DNA of 64,000 nt, from the NCBI RefSeq assembly GCF_027158485.1, contig NZ_JAMKYJ010000005.1. One strand, given 5' to 3'. A program made the position numbers and the translations under genes. This DNA is from Oxalobacter formigenes. GTDB lineage: Bacteria > Pseudomonadota > Gammaproteobacteria > Burkholderiales > Burkholderiaceae_D. The notes under the pieces were generated by a model, which made no database searches, had not been told where the DNA came from, and was given only the letters and a program-made list of their open reading frames with translations. Within the stretch, counting starts at the first letter, position 1; every line of letters begins with the position of its first letter. Shown piece by piece: positions 43,382 through 53,300 of this stretch.

Positions 43382-43861
43382 TCACCACTTGCCGGCCAAC
43401 ATGAGAAAACCGGGAATCCATGCTGTCAGGATGCCTTCGACGATGGCAAGATAGGGTACGAATTTGCCCAGGTTTTTTTGTAGCGTTCCTTCGATGAAAC
43501 CGGTAAACCAGAGAATTCCCCATGCGATCCAGATGACAGTCATGCGCATGTCATCCGAAGCGACCAGCATGGCACAGGGAATGGTATTGATGGCGACAAA
43601 CAGGGAGTATATGCCATAGGGTTTCAGGTTCAGGTTGAAAATATTGTTCGCGGCGACAAAAAGATAGGTGAAGGCAAATAGCAGCCCAGTGCCTGCCGCA
43701 TAATAATCCCCTTTGTAAATAGCAACGAAATTGATGAAGGTGAGCAGGAAACCGACAATGACGTTTAACGCTGCCGTGGATTTTTTGTCCACTTTCAAAA
43801 GTTGGCAGGCGCCATTGTTGATCAGTACGATTCCGACGAAAAGCAAAGTCACTCCAAGCAT
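43382..43861 (-). CDS. AmiS/UreI-family amide or urea channel
   Basis: 159 residues with six predicted membrane helices. The NNGACQLL start region, the Tyr/Phe-rich helix 3 (LLFAFTYLFVAANNIF) and W-x-x-W-x-x-L-W-F-T-G-F-I-E motif are family features. Members are gated or open channels for urea or short-chain amides. It is the last gene of the fmdA-fmdB unit, so formamide or a related amide is the likely substrate. GGAGG lies seven bases before the ATG. Confidence 0.9.
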   Translation of the reverse strand: MLGVTLLFVGIVLINNGACQLLKVDKKSTAALNVIVGFLLTFINFVAIYKGDYYAAGTGLLFAFTYLFVAANNIFNLNLKPYGIYSLFVAINTIPCAMLVASDDMRMTVIWIAWGILWFTGFIEGTLQKNLGKFVPYLAIVEGILTAWIPGFLMLAGKW

Positions 43862-43879
43862 GGGGAACCTCCTTCGAAT

Positions 43880-43908
43880 ATTCCCTGTCCTCTTGCTCGA
43901 CAGGGAAT
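43880..43908 (-). repeat. Perfect hairpin in fmdB-amiS gap
   Basis: ATTCCCTGTC (43880-43889) pairs with GACAGGGAAT (43899-43908) around a nine-base loop. No T-run follows. It may stabilise or process the operon mRNA. Confidence 0.55.
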
Positions 43909-43931
43909 GGATTGGGCTCGTTTATTGAATG

Positions 43932-44267
43932 TCAGTGCGAAATCATCCAGGGGCGTGAACCACCTGTTTTAAGGGCTTTTTCGGATGTTGCCGTGGATTT
44001 TTTGTTTGTAAAGCAGCAACTGCAGCCTGCACCGTGAACACTGGATTTGTACTGTTCCAGTGTTTTCGGTTCATGTCGGCTTCGTTCGTTTACCTCATGC
44101 ATCGTCACGGTTTGTTTCCCAAGCCATGTGGTTCCCGGTGCAGAATGGATAACCCGTTTTGCATCGGTTTGACATGCAGGACAGCACGTCGGTGAATTCC
44201 TTTCATCAAGGGGGCGCAGGACGGTAAAAATACCGCAGCTCTTACATTCGTATTCATACATGGGCAT
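43932..44267 (-). CDS. fmdB: FmdB-family zinc ribbon protein
   Basis: 111 residues from the ATG at 44267 (MPMYEYECKSCG, with AGGAGG six bases upstream; a longer frame is rejected). CxxC pairs CKSC and CPAC form the FmdB zinc ribbon, and the C-terminal part adds GCSCC. FmdB is a putative regulatory protein first described in the formamidase cluster of Methylophilus. The position directly after fmdA is the same here. Confidence 0.92.
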   Translation of the reverse strand: MPMYEYECKSCGIFTVLRPLDERNSPTCCPACQTDAKRVIHSAPGTTWLGKQTVTMHEVNERSRHEPKTLEQYKSSVHGAGCSCCFTNKKSTATSEKALKTGGSRPWMISH

Positions 44268-44299
44268 ATTGACCTCCTGTAAACCGGTTTTCATTCTTT

Positions 44300-44321
44300 A
44301 CGGACAGGCAAACCTGTCCGT
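44300..44321 (-). repeat. Perfect hairpin in fmdA-fmdB gap
   Basis: ACGGACAGG (44300-44308) pairs with CCTGTCCGT (44313-44321) around CAAA. On the coding (minus) strand no T-run follows, so it is more likely an mRNA-stability element or weak attenuator than a full terminator. Confidence 0.55.
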
Positions 44322-44336
44322 TGACGATTTATCAGC

Positions 44337-45566
44337 TCAGTCGTATGAAATAGGCATATTGATACTGCCATCAAGATATTTCACAGGGCCGGATGCATTT
44401 GGCCTGATGTCAAATTCAAAGATTTGTGTCGGCAGCCACAGGGTCGCACAGGAATTCGGAATATCGACAACCCCGCTGAAATGTCCCTGAACCGGAGCGG
44501 ACCCCAGAATGGAATAGCCTTGCGCTCCGGAAAAACCGAATTTTTTCAGGTATTCAATCGCATTCAGACAAGCCTGTTTATAGGCGACATTGGCATCCAG
44601 ATAGTATTGTTTTCCGTCCGAATCCACTGATATACCTTCGAAAATCAGGTAATCATTGTAGTTTGGCGTCAGCGGGCCCGGTTTGAAGACTGGGTTTTTG
44701 ATACCATATTTGGACATGCCGTCCTTGATCAGTTCGACTCGCATATGCACCCAGCCACCTGCCATTTCAATGGCACCACAGAAAGTGATTTCACCGTCGC
44801 CTTGCGCGAAATGGAGATCGCCGACGGAGAGTCCTGCCCCATCTACATATACGGGAAAGTAAATGCGCGATCCTTTGGAGAGGTCCTTGATATCGCAATT
44901 GCCCCCGTGCTCGCGGGGAGGGACGGTTCGGGCCGCTTCCGCTGCCGCTTTATCACGGGCCTCGCCTTTCATTTTCCCCATATGCGCGGTTCTTGAAACG
45001 GGTGGATTGGCCAGAGGAGGAACACGATCCGGATCAGTCGCAATCAGTCCGAGTTCACGTTTGTTCCAGGTTTTCAAAAGATCATGAGATGGAAGGCAAC
45101 CGATCAGGCCCGGATGAATTTGTCCCGCGAATCTGACGCCCGGGATATGGCGTGAGGTAGTGTATATCCCGTGAAAATCCCAGATGGACTTTTGTGCCAT
45201 CGGAAACTCATCTGTCAAAAAACCGCCGCCATTCTTTTTTGCAAAGAAGCCGTTAAAACCCCAGGGCACTTCTTCCTTGGCACCAAGATCAAGCAGGTCG
45301 ACCACGAGAAGGTCACCCGGTTGTGCACCCTTAACACCAACCGGGCCAGACAGATAGTGAACGATAGTCAGATCCAGGTCCCGCACATCATCCGCACTGT
45401 CGTTGTTTCCGATGGCACCCCCGGTCCAGTCATAGGTTTCAAGTACGAAATCATCGCCGGGACTGACCCAGCAGGCCATGGGGATATCCGGATGCCAGCG
45501 GTTATGGATCTGTTCGTTCTGTGTCGCCGGTTGCTTGAGATCGACTTTGATGAGTGTTTGTGTCAT
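44337..45566 (-). CDS. fmdA: Formamidase (acetamidase/formamidase family)
   Basis: Hydrolyses formamide to formate and ammonia. 409 residues, the usual FmdA length. N-terminal NRWHPDIPMACWVSPGDDFVLE, central DLLVVDLLDLG and REHGGNCDIKDLSKGSRIYFPV, and the FCGAIEMAGG segment are strongly conserved in the family. No signal peptide, so cytoplasmic. AAAGGAG is seven bases before the ATG. It heads the fmdA-fmdB-amiS unit. The substrate could also be a short-chain amide, but the fmdB linkage favours formamide. Confidence 0.94.
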   Translation of the reverse strand: MTQTLIKVDLKQPATQNEQIHNRWHPDIPMACWVSPGDDFVLETYDWTGGAIGNNDSADDVRDLDLTIVHYLSGPVGVKGAQPGDLLVVDLLDLGAKEEVPWGFNGFFAKKNGGGFLTDEFPMAQKSIWDFHGIYTTSRHIPGVRFAGQIHPGLIGCLPSHDLLKTWNKRELGLIATDPDRVPPLANPPVSRTAHMGKMKGEARDKAAAEAARTVPPREHGGNCDIKDLSKGSRIYFPVYVDGAGLSVGDLHFAQGDGEITFCGAIEMAGGWVHMRVELIKDGMSKYGIKNPVFKPGPLTPNYNDYLIFEGISVDSDGKQYYLDANVAYKQACLNAIEYLKKFGFSGAQGYSILGSAPVQGHFSGVVDIPNSCATLWLPTQIFEFDIRPNASGPVKYLDGSINMPISYD

Positions 45567-45980
45567 GGCGAAACTCCTTTAGTTGATTGTCAGAAAGGCA
45601 CCTTTTGATAGCCTGAAGACGCCACTTCGCCAGCAGATCGTCGGCATTTGTTCGTAGTCAGGTTAAATGCCCTGCATGCTTGCCCGGTTTTTCGGAAAAA
45701 CCGGGCAAAAGATGGTTCTGTTAACTTCGGAGATACAGTTGCTTGTAGAGCGTGTTGAAATCTTTCAGACTTAATGAATATATAACATTTACAAATAAAA
45801 CAATATCGGAATTGATTCCATGTTTGATATTTATATGTTTCTTTTCGCCAGCCGACACTTGAAAGCTGTGTGAACCAAAGAAAAGGTGCCACCTTAAAAT
45901 AGTGATCTTATAAGAGGCTGTCTTGTTCTTGCCGGTTTTTTCCCTGTTAATGATTTATTGTTTTTTTTGAAAGTATGAAA
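45567..45980 (-). promoter_or_regulatory. fmdA leader and regulatory gap
   Basis: 414 bases without a convincing gene. On the minus strand it probably carries the fmdA promoter and a long leader. Two dyads stand out: a perfect 13-base stem TTGCCCGGTTTTT (45680-45692) / AAAAACCGGGCAA (45696-45708), and a 13-base odd palindrome AAGGTGCCACCTT (45883-45895). A related AAAGGCACCTTT lies at 45594-45605, close to the start. A TGGCAC on the minus strand recalls a sigma-54 -24 element, but no matching -12 GC follows. Confidence 0.4.
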
Positions 45981-47369
45981 TTACCGGTTCACAAAAATAA
46001 TCTGGACATTCTGTGACTGGAAACGGTATTTCATCCATTTTTCGATTTTCTTTTTGACGTCTTTTTTCAACACTTTCTTGCTGAGGACGATGACTGTCGG
46101 AACCTCGCTGAATTTGTTTTCGGCGCTCTGTTTTGAGATATAGGCGTCAGCGAAAAACAGTTCATTGACATCGGGATACTGGATGTACACCTCATCTGCA
46201 ATGCCTTTGTACAGCGTTTCTTTTTCTTCTTTCGCTTTTTGCGCTGCAGATTGGGCTTCGGCCTGTATGGTTTCAAGAATCTGTTCTTTTTTTTGCGCTT
46301 CCTGATTGTTGTTTGCGAGGATATCTTTTGCCAAAGCAGTCCTGATGGCATTGATGTCCTGTTCGTGAACGCCGACCTGTTTCAATTCCAGTTTTGTATC
46401 GGGCAGTCCATATTTTGCCAGGCTCTTGCGGATGTCTTCCACGGTCTGTTCATTCAATTCATGTCCGACCAAAACGACACTGATGGTTTTGTTCTTATAG
46501 GAAGACTTGTAGTCAACCGGAAAAGTGTTATCGAACACCAGTTCTTTTGAAATGAACGTGGATACGTTGGAATTGAATATCTGGTTGTTGACAAAATTGA
46601 CGGCGATGAAAACACTGGGAATGCAACTGACAAAAACGACGGTGAGCAGAAAAGCCTTCAATCGGAACTGGAGTTTTTCATTGATTTTTCGTCTTGCCTC
46701 AGGGCTGATGAACCAGACAACCAGAACAGATGACAGGGCGATATAAATACAGTTGAGCAGGAAAAGATAGGAGGCTCCCAGAAAGTAAGACATGTTTCCG
46801 TGCACAAAACCGTAGGCGGCTGTACAGACCGGTGGCATCAATGCGGTAGCAATGGCAACGCCGGGAATGACGTTCGATTTTTCTTTTCGGGTCAGCCCGA
46901 TAATTCCGGCCAGTCCGCCGAATACAGCGATCAACAGATCCCATATGTTCGGTGACGTGCGAGAGAGCAATTCCGACTGGGCTTCATTTAACGGTGTGAC
47001 GTAGAAATAAATGGCCGACGTAATGAAACTGATGATGGTTGCGATTGCCAGATTTTTCAGGGCTTTGTGAATCAGGCGAAAATCGTAAATGCCGACACCG
47101 TACCCGATTCCCATGATCGGGCCCATCAGCGGTGAAATAAGCATGGCGCCGATGACGACAACGGCAGAGTTGATGTTAAGACCGATGGATGCAATCAGAA
47201 TGGCACACATCAGTGTCCACAAGTACGTTCCGTTCAGTTCGACCCCACTTCGGATGTTATGGTCGATCTGGTCGTCATCGGCCTGATCCGTGCGCAGGCT
47301 GAAGCGTGTCACAAAGGCCTTTTTGATTCTGGAGAGGATATCCCCGATATCCGATGTGGAATTGTCCAT
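45981..47369 (-). CDS. DUF389 membrane protein
   Basis: 462 residues from the ATG at 47369; an upstream in-frame start adds 20 unlikely residues. About six membrane helices contain the family motif NSAVVVIGAMLISPLMGPIMGIGYG and GVAIATALMPPVCTAAYG. A C-terminal soluble region (about 260-462) has a coiled-coil-like Glu/Lys/Gln stretch near 375-400. The DUF389/TIGR00341 family has no established function, though transport is plausible from topology. Downstream of the BASS-type transporter gene, same strand, 215 bases apart with a terminator between. Confidence 0.85.
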   Translation of the reverse strand: MDNSTSDIGDILSRIKKAFVTRFSLRTDQADDDQIDHNIRSGVELNGTYLWTLMCAILIASIGLNINSAVVVIGAMLISPLMGPIMGIGYGVGIYDFRLIHKALKNLAIATIISFITSAIYFYVTPLNEAQSELLSRTSPNIWDLLIAVFGGLAGIIGLTRKEKSNVIPGVAIATALMPPVCTAAYGFVHGNMSYFLGASYLFLLNCIYIALSSVLVVWFISPEARRKINEKLQFRLKAFLLTVVFVSCIPSVFIAVNFVNNQIFNSNVSTFISKELVFDNTFPVDYKSSYKNKTISVVLVGHELNEQTVEDIRKSLAKYGLPDTKLELKQVGVHEQDINAIRTALAKDILANNNQEAQKKEQILETIQAEAQSAAQKAKEEKETLYKGIADEVYIQYPDVNELFFADAYISKQSAENKFSEVPTVIVLSKKVLKKDVKKKIEKWMKYRFQSQNVQIIFVNR

Positions 47370-47560
47370 TATGAAAAATGAAAAAAGTGGTGGATCAAAC
47401 GGTTCTTTGTAAAGACGCTGCCGGGACACTCGTTTTTGAAGGATTACCAGTTAAAACGGCTGTGTGTCTGACAGCACTCTTTATGAACAGTTTTATGACA
47501 GAAAGGGACGCGGGGGTGTTGAGAAAAATCAGGGGAAAAATGAAAGGCGGATGCTGTTTG

Positions 47561-47580
47561 AAAAAACGGATTCCGTTTTT
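47561..47580 (-). terminator. Terminator after BASS transporter gene
   Basis: On the minus strand AAAAACGG / CCGTTTTT stems (three-base loop) are followed by a further T, giving a run of six. It lies five bases past the stop at 47585. Confidence 0.55.
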
Positions 47581-47584
47581 CTTT

Positions 47585-48523
47585 TCAGACTTCTTTTTTG
47601 GCGGGATCGACGAGGCCAGCCTTGATATTCTTACGCTGTTTCCAGAGTTGCCAGGAATTGATGATGTTTTGCCAGACGACGTAAGAACCGGCACCGATAG
47701 CAGTAATCGGGCTCATGTAAACATGGGCCATCCAGATGGCGAGAATGGTATTTTTCTGGCCGAGCGACTGTCCTCCGCTAATGCGTTCACGATATCGGCT
47801 GCCGATTCTTTTTCCAATGTAAAACTGCAAACAGCAGACAGCCCCGGCTGCCAGGGCAATCCAGATTTCCGTCCATCCGTCTTCAGGTTCGTTGACAAGC
47901 GTATTGACGGTTTGTGCCATGACGACGATCAGGGCCACCGCCCAGAGGTAAAAGGCGGTTTCGTTATAGCTGGTCAGTATTTTATGAATGCCCGGGGTAA
48001 AACGACGCAACAGGATTGCAGCAATGAACGGGCAAATCAAAAGAGGAAAAACTTTCTGAAGGATAATGAGGAACGCCATCGAAAAACTCATTTCATGGCT
48101 TAATGGATGAATGAGTGGGAAAAGGGCCGGTGCGGCGATGGCGGTTCCGAGATTGGCCAAAAGGGTGTAACTGATCAGACTGCCCGCACTTCCACCCAGT
48201 TTGTCCGTAATGACAGCCGCAGCAGTGGCGGTTGGTGCAATAACGCAAATGAAAGCGCCTTCCGCAACCAGAACATTCAAAGGGCTCAAAACAGAGTAAA
48301 CCGCAATGGCACCACCGATCTGGATGACGAGCAACCAGATATGCACGGGTCTGAATTTCAAATCTTCGAGGGGAACTTTACAAAAAGTCAGCAGTAACAT
48401 TGTAAAGATAAGATAAGGTGTCAGAAATGACAGGTTCCTGAAAATCGGGAATCCGATGCCGCCTGCCAGCATGGCTAAAGGCAGTGTCCAGTTTTTGAGA
48501 AAGACAAGCAAAGGGGAAAGCAT
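47585..48523 (-). CDS. Bile acid:sodium symporter-family (BASS) transporter
   Basis: 312 residues, about nine or ten membrane helices. APTATAAAVITDKLGG and the late SGGQSLGQKNTILAIWMA stretch are typical crossover-helix motifs of the BASS superfamily, which also includes Acr3-type carriers. The substrate cannot be read from sequence: organic anions, pantothenate-like or other acids are known for the family. No close Shine-Dalgarno precedes ATG 48523. Confidence 0.82.
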   Translation of the reverse strand: MLSPLLVFLKNWTLPLAMLAGGIGFPIFRNLSFLTPYLIFTMLLLTFCKVPLEDLKFRPVHIWLLVIQIGGAIAVYSVLSPLNVLVAEGAFICVIAPTATAAAVITDKLGGSAGSLISYTLLANLGTAIAAPALFPLIHPLSHEMSFSMAFLIILQKVFPLLICPFIAAILLRRFTPGIHKILTSYNETAFYLWAVALIVVMAQTVNTLVNEPEDGWTEIWIALAAGAVCCLQFYIGKRIGSRYRERISGGQSLGQKNTILAIWMAHVYMSPITAIGAGSYVVWQNIINSWQLWKQRKNIKAGLVDPAKKEV

Positions 48524-48892
48524 GGAATAGACTGCTGGTGATTATGTGAGTACAGGAAAGATTTTATACCTTCCCTGGTGGATACAAAAGGAAGAGAGGA
48601 AAGACAGTGTATTGGGATTGAATGATTTTGTAAAAATCAAAAATCTGTATTCAGAATTTTCACAAGGCGCACGACCTGAAAAAAGCGTGGTCCGGTTGAA
48701 AATCGAAGAGGCCGAATGGAAGGGATGTATAAGCTTGATATAAGGCTTTTCAGACGGAATAAGACAAAAGCCTGCTTTTTGAAGTCCGTCTATCGTACAA
48801 TACATCTTTCCGGATTTATTTCGTCGGTAAGGGCGAATCGCAATATCCCCCTTATACCGGTTGCAAGTTTTATATAAAGAAATCAAGTAGTT
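48524..48892. other. Intergenic region with interlocked inverted repeats
   Basis: 369 bases between divergent genes, without a convincing gene. Two overlapping perfect pairs are present: AGGCTTTT (48743-48750) with AAAAGCCT (48766-48773), and AGACGGA (48752-48758) with TCCGTCT (48785-48791). Their order 1-2-1'-2' is that of a pseudoknot or of mutually exclusive hairpins. A TACAAT (48796-48801) may be a -10 for rhlE, in which case the repeats would be DNA-level sites on that side. Confidence 0.4.
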
Positions 48893-50302
48893 ATGTCAGA
48901 TATACCGCAAAAGACGACCCAAACTGGTTCAGACAAAAAATTTGAGGATTTCGGTTTGTCTCCGGATATTCTCAAGGCACTGGATGATTTGGGATATGTT
49001 TCTCCCACCCCGATTCAGGTTCAGGCGATTCCCCTTGTGCTGGAAGGCAAGGATGTGATGGGCGCAGCGCAGACCGGGACGGGAAAAACGGCCGGTTATT
49101 CTCTTCCGATGCTCCAGTCTTTGCTGTTTTCAGCCAATACCAGTATGTCGCCCGCGCGTCATCCCGTCAGGGCTCTGATACTGGTGCCGACACGTGAACT
49201 GGCGGATCAGGTATTTGAAGATGTCAAACGATATGCCAAATACACGCCAGTTAAATCTGCGGTAGTTTTCGGTGGTGTCGATATTTCATCCCAGACCAGT
49301 ATTCTTCGCGCCGGTGTTGAAATCCTCATTGCCACTCCGGGACGGCTGCTGGATCACGTTCAGCAAAAAAACGTCAATCTTTCACACACACAGATTCTGG
49401 TTCTGGATGAAGCGGACAGAATGCTGGACATGGGATTTTTGCCCGATTTGCAGCGTATCGTGAATCTGTTGCCGAAACAGCGGCAGAATCTGCTTTTCTC
49501 AGCCACTTTTTCCAATGACATCAAAAAACTGGCCAGAAGTTTCATGAAAGATCCAGTTACAGTGGAAGTCGCAAGGCAGAATGCCACGGCTGAAAATGTG
49601 AAACAGACCGTTTACCGGATCGAGGAAAGTGAAAAAAACGCCGCGGTTGAACATCTGTTAAAAGACAGGAATCAGGAACAGGTCCTCATTTTTTCGAATA
49701 CCAAAGCGGGAGCGTCCCGTCTGGCAAGACAGCTGGAACGAAAGGGGATGAAGGCTTCCGCCATTCATGGCGACAAGACGCAGGCTGAAAGAATGGCGAC
49801 GCTGGAAGCGTTCAAATCGGGCTCAATCGATATTCTCGTGGCAACTGATGTGGCTGCACGCGGTTTGCATATTGAAGAGCTGCCCTGCGTGATCAATTTC
49901 GATTTGCCTTTCGTGGCTGAAGATTACGTTCACCGTATTGGTAGAACGGGTCGGGCCGGCTCCAAAGGAGAAGCGATTTCCTTGTATTCGGAAAAAGACG
50001 AACGCTTGCTGAAAGAAATTGAAAAATTGACGAAACGCCAGTTGCCACTGGAAAAACTTACGGATTTTGAACGTGAAAAGCATGTTTCCCCAGAAACGGG
50101 AGGGACAGCTTACGGCAAACGGTTCGACCGCAGTCCCTATAAATCGGTCGGGTTGGAAAAGAAGAGCAAAGACCCCTGGTTCGATCAGCCTTATGTGCCA
50201 TCAGCCACCAAATCGGATAAAGAGTCGGAGAAGCCGGCTTTGAAAACGGTTAAAAAACCGATTGCCGCTTTGCTGGGCGGATTGCCGAAACCGAAAAAAT
50301 AA
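48893..50302 (+). CDS. rhlE: DEAD-box RNA helicase, RhlE type
   Basis: 469 residues. The Q motif (FEDFGLSPDILKALDDLGY), Walker A AQTGTGKT, DEAD, SAT and the C-terminal HRIGRTGRAG are all complete. The basic C-terminal tail, ending with KKPIAALLGGLPKPKK, is typical of betaproteobacterial RhlE proteins. ATP-dependent RNA unwinding in ribosome assembly and RNA turnover. 61 bases upstream of dnaE. Confidence 0.93.
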   Translation: MSDIPQKTTQTGSDKKFEDFGLSPDILKALDDLGYVSPTPIQVQAIPLVLEGKDVMGAAQTGTGKTAGYSLPMLQSLLFSANTSMSPARHPVRALILVPTRELADQVFEDVKRYAKYTPVKSAVVFGGVDISSQTSILRAGVEILIATPGRLLDHVQQKNVNLSHTQILVLDEADRMLDMGFLPDLQRIVNLLPKQRQNLLFSATFSNDIKKLARSFMKDPVTVEVARQNATAENVKQTVYRIEESEKNAAVEHLLKDRNQEQVLIFSNTKAGASRLARQLERKGMKASAIHGDKTQAERMATLEAFKSGSIDILVATDVAARGLHIEELPCVINFDLPFVAEDYVHRIGRTGRAGSKGEAISLYSEKDERLLKEIEKLTKRQLPLEKLTDFEREKHVSPETGGTAYGKRFDRSPYKSVGLEKKSKDPWFDQPYVPSATKSDKESEKPALKTVKKPIAALLGGLPKPKK

Positions 50303-50363
50303 AATCGATTTTTCCCTGTTAAACTCTCTGGGTAGACAGGAAAACCCGAAGTAAAATAGCCGC

Positions 50364-53300
50364 ATGAATAATACCCGTTTCGTTCATCTCCGTCTTCATT
50401 CAGAATATTCCATCGTCGATGGACTGGTCCGGATTGAAGACGTTATCGCCGCCGCTGCCAAAGACGGCCAGCCGGCCATGGCGCTGACCGATCTGGCCAA
50501 TCTTTTCGGCCTGATCAAATTTTACAAGGCGGCACGGAAAAAAGGGGTCAAACCGATTGGCGGCTGCGATGTCTGGATTACGAACGATGCCGACAGGGAA
50601 AAACCGTCCCGGCTTCTGTTGCTGGTCAAGGACAGAACAGGTTATCTGAATTTATGTGAACTGCTGTCCAGGTCATGGCTGGAAAACCAGTGGCGTGGTC
50701 GGGCGGAAATCCGGATCGAATGGCTTGAAGAGCTGTCGAAAAAGACAGGCGATATGGGACTGATTGCCCTCTCTGGCGCCAAACAGGGCGATATCGGGAT
50801 GGCTTTCGAAGCGTCCGGTTTCGACAATGCTGAAAAATGTGCCAGAAGATGGGCCTCTATTTTTCCGGACAACTTCTATATCGAGATTCAGCGTACAGGG
50901 CATTCCGGCATGGAGCAGTATTTGCGGCATGCCGTTGAACTGGCAGACAAATTGCAATTGCCGGTGGTTGCCACTCATCCGGTACAGTTTTTGTCCCAGG
51001 AAGAATTTGCCGCCCATGAAGCGAGAACCTGTATTTCCGAAGGGGAAATTCTTTCCAACAAACGGCGTGCCCATAACTTCAATGAACGCCAGTATTTTTA
51101 CACTCAGGAAGAAATGGCGGAGCTGTTTGCCGATCTTCCTGGCGCGATTCAAAATTCGGTGGAAATTGCCCGTCGCTGCAATCTGGTTCTTGAACTGGGA
51201 CATCACAAATTGCCGGAATTCCCGACTCCGGATGGCATGACACTGGATGAATTTCTGACCAGCGAAGCCAAACACGGGCTTGAAAAGCGACTGGAAGAAT
51301 TGTTTCCGGATGAGGAAGAAAGAAAAACGCAGCGTCCACGGTATGATGAACGTCTTGATTATGAAATCGGCACGATCATCAATATGGGATTTTCGGGCTA
51401 CTTCCTGATTGTGGCCGATTTTATCCGCTGGGCGAAAAACAATGGCGTTCCGGTCGGGCCGGGTCGTGGGTCCGGGGCCGGATCGCTGGTCGCTTATTCA
51501 TTGTTGATCACCAACCTTGATCCGCTGGCGTACAACCTGATTTTCGAACGATTCCTGAATCCGGAACGTGTTTCCATGCCTGACTTCGACGTGGACTTTT
51601 GCCAGCATGGCCGCGACAAGGTTATCCAGTACGTCAAAGACCGTTATGGCAAGGATGCCGTGTCCCAGATTGCCACGTTCGGTACAATGGCCGCCAAGGC
51701 GGCGGTACGTGACGTCGGGCGAGTTCTGGATCTTGGGTACAACTTCTGCGATGGCATTTCCAAACTGATTCCATTCAAACCCGGCAAACAGGTCACGATT
51801 GCCGAAGCGAAGAAAGAGGAACCGCTGCTTGCCGAACGGGAAGAATCGGAAGAAGAAGTCAAACAGTTGCTGGCGCTGGCCGAGCAGGTCGAAGGCATTA
51901 CCCGTAACGTCGGCATGCACGCGGGGGGGGTATTGATTGCGCCCGGCAAGCTGACCGATTTTTGTCCGCTTTACACACAGGGTGGAGAAGCCGGCGTCGT
52001 TTCCCATTTCGACAAGAGCGATGTTGAAGCCGTCGGGCTTGTCAAATTCGACTTTTTGGGTTTGACGACCCTGACGATTCTGGATCTGGCCGTGAAATAC
52101 ATTCGCCAGCTTGATCCGGAAATGGCGAATTTCAATCTGGATACCATTCCGCTGGACGACAAGGCGACTTACGACTTGCTGATCAAGGCAAAAACGGTTG
52201 CCGTGTTCCAGCTTGAAAGTCGCGGCATGCAGGGCATGCTCAAAGATGCGAAACCCGACCGTTTCGAGGACATTATCGCGCTGGTTGCGCTGTACCGTCC
52301 CGGTCCGATGGATCTGATACCGGATTTCTGCCGCCGCAAACATGGCGAAAAATTTGAATATCCGGATGAGCGGACGAAGGGCATTCTGTCCGAGACCTAT
52401 GGGATTATGGTCTATCAGGAACAGGTCATGCAGATGGCGCAGGTTATCGGAGGCTATACGCTTGGCGGCGCCGACCTGTTGCGTCGTGCGATGGGTAAGA
52501 AAGATGCGAATGAAATGGCGAGACATCGCCAGATTTTCCGTGACGGTGCGGCCAAGAACGATTTGACTGAAGCCAAAGCGGACGAAATTTTCGACTTGAT
52601 GGAAAAGTTCGCAGGCTATGGTTTCAACAAGTCGCATGCGGCTGCCTACGCATTGCTGTCTTACCAGACGGCCTTTTTGAAGCAACACCATGCCGCCGCG
52701 TTCATGGCAGCCAATATGTCGCTGGCGATGGACGATACCGACAAGGTAAAAGTGCTTGTCGAAGATGCCGTTGAAGTTTGCGGTTTGACTATCCTGCCGC
52801 CTGATATCAATCATTCCGAATATTATTTTACTCCGGTTGGAGAAGCCCCAAGTGTCAGTAAAAAACCGGTTTCGGCAATCCGCTATGGTCTGGGTGCGGT
52901 GAAAGGATCAGGCGAAAGTGCCATTGAAGCGATAGTCAAAGCCAGAAAAGAAAGACCGTTTACCGACCTGTTCGATTTTTGCATGCGGGTCGACAAGCAC
53001 CAGATCAATCGCAGGACGATCGAGTCCCTGATTCGTGCCGGGGCGTTCGACTGTTTCAATGTCGATCGCGCGGTTTTGCTGGCGTCAGTCGATCTGGCTA
53101 TTGAAGCGGCTGAGCAGGCGGAAGCATCGGCCAATCAGGTCAGTCTGTTCGGTGAGGAAGAAGCCGTTATCAATACCGTTGAATATGTCCAGGTTCCACA
53201 CTGGACGGAAAAGCATAAATTGACGGAAGAAAAAGGCGTACTGGGTTTTTGTCTTTCCGGACATCTATTCAATGCCTATGCCGCTGAAGCGCGGCAGTTT

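Noticed and set aside
45590..45892. 100-residue minus-strand frame upstream of fmdA
   Set aside because: It has no ribosome-binding site, reads through the perfect hairpin and shows no protein-like pattern; treated as leader.
45880..45900. Sigma-54 promoter for fmdA
   Set aside because: TGGCAC is present on the minus strand, but the required GC ten bases after the GG is missing.
48542..48886. Short frames on both strands between the BASS transporter and rhlE
   Set aside because: No good start sites or protein-like composition; they run across the inverted repeats.
51498..52814. 438-residue open frame antisense to dnaE
   Set aside because: It lies wholly within dnaE on the opposite strand, has no ribosome-binding site and no recognisable domain; it is a by-product of dnaE codon bias.
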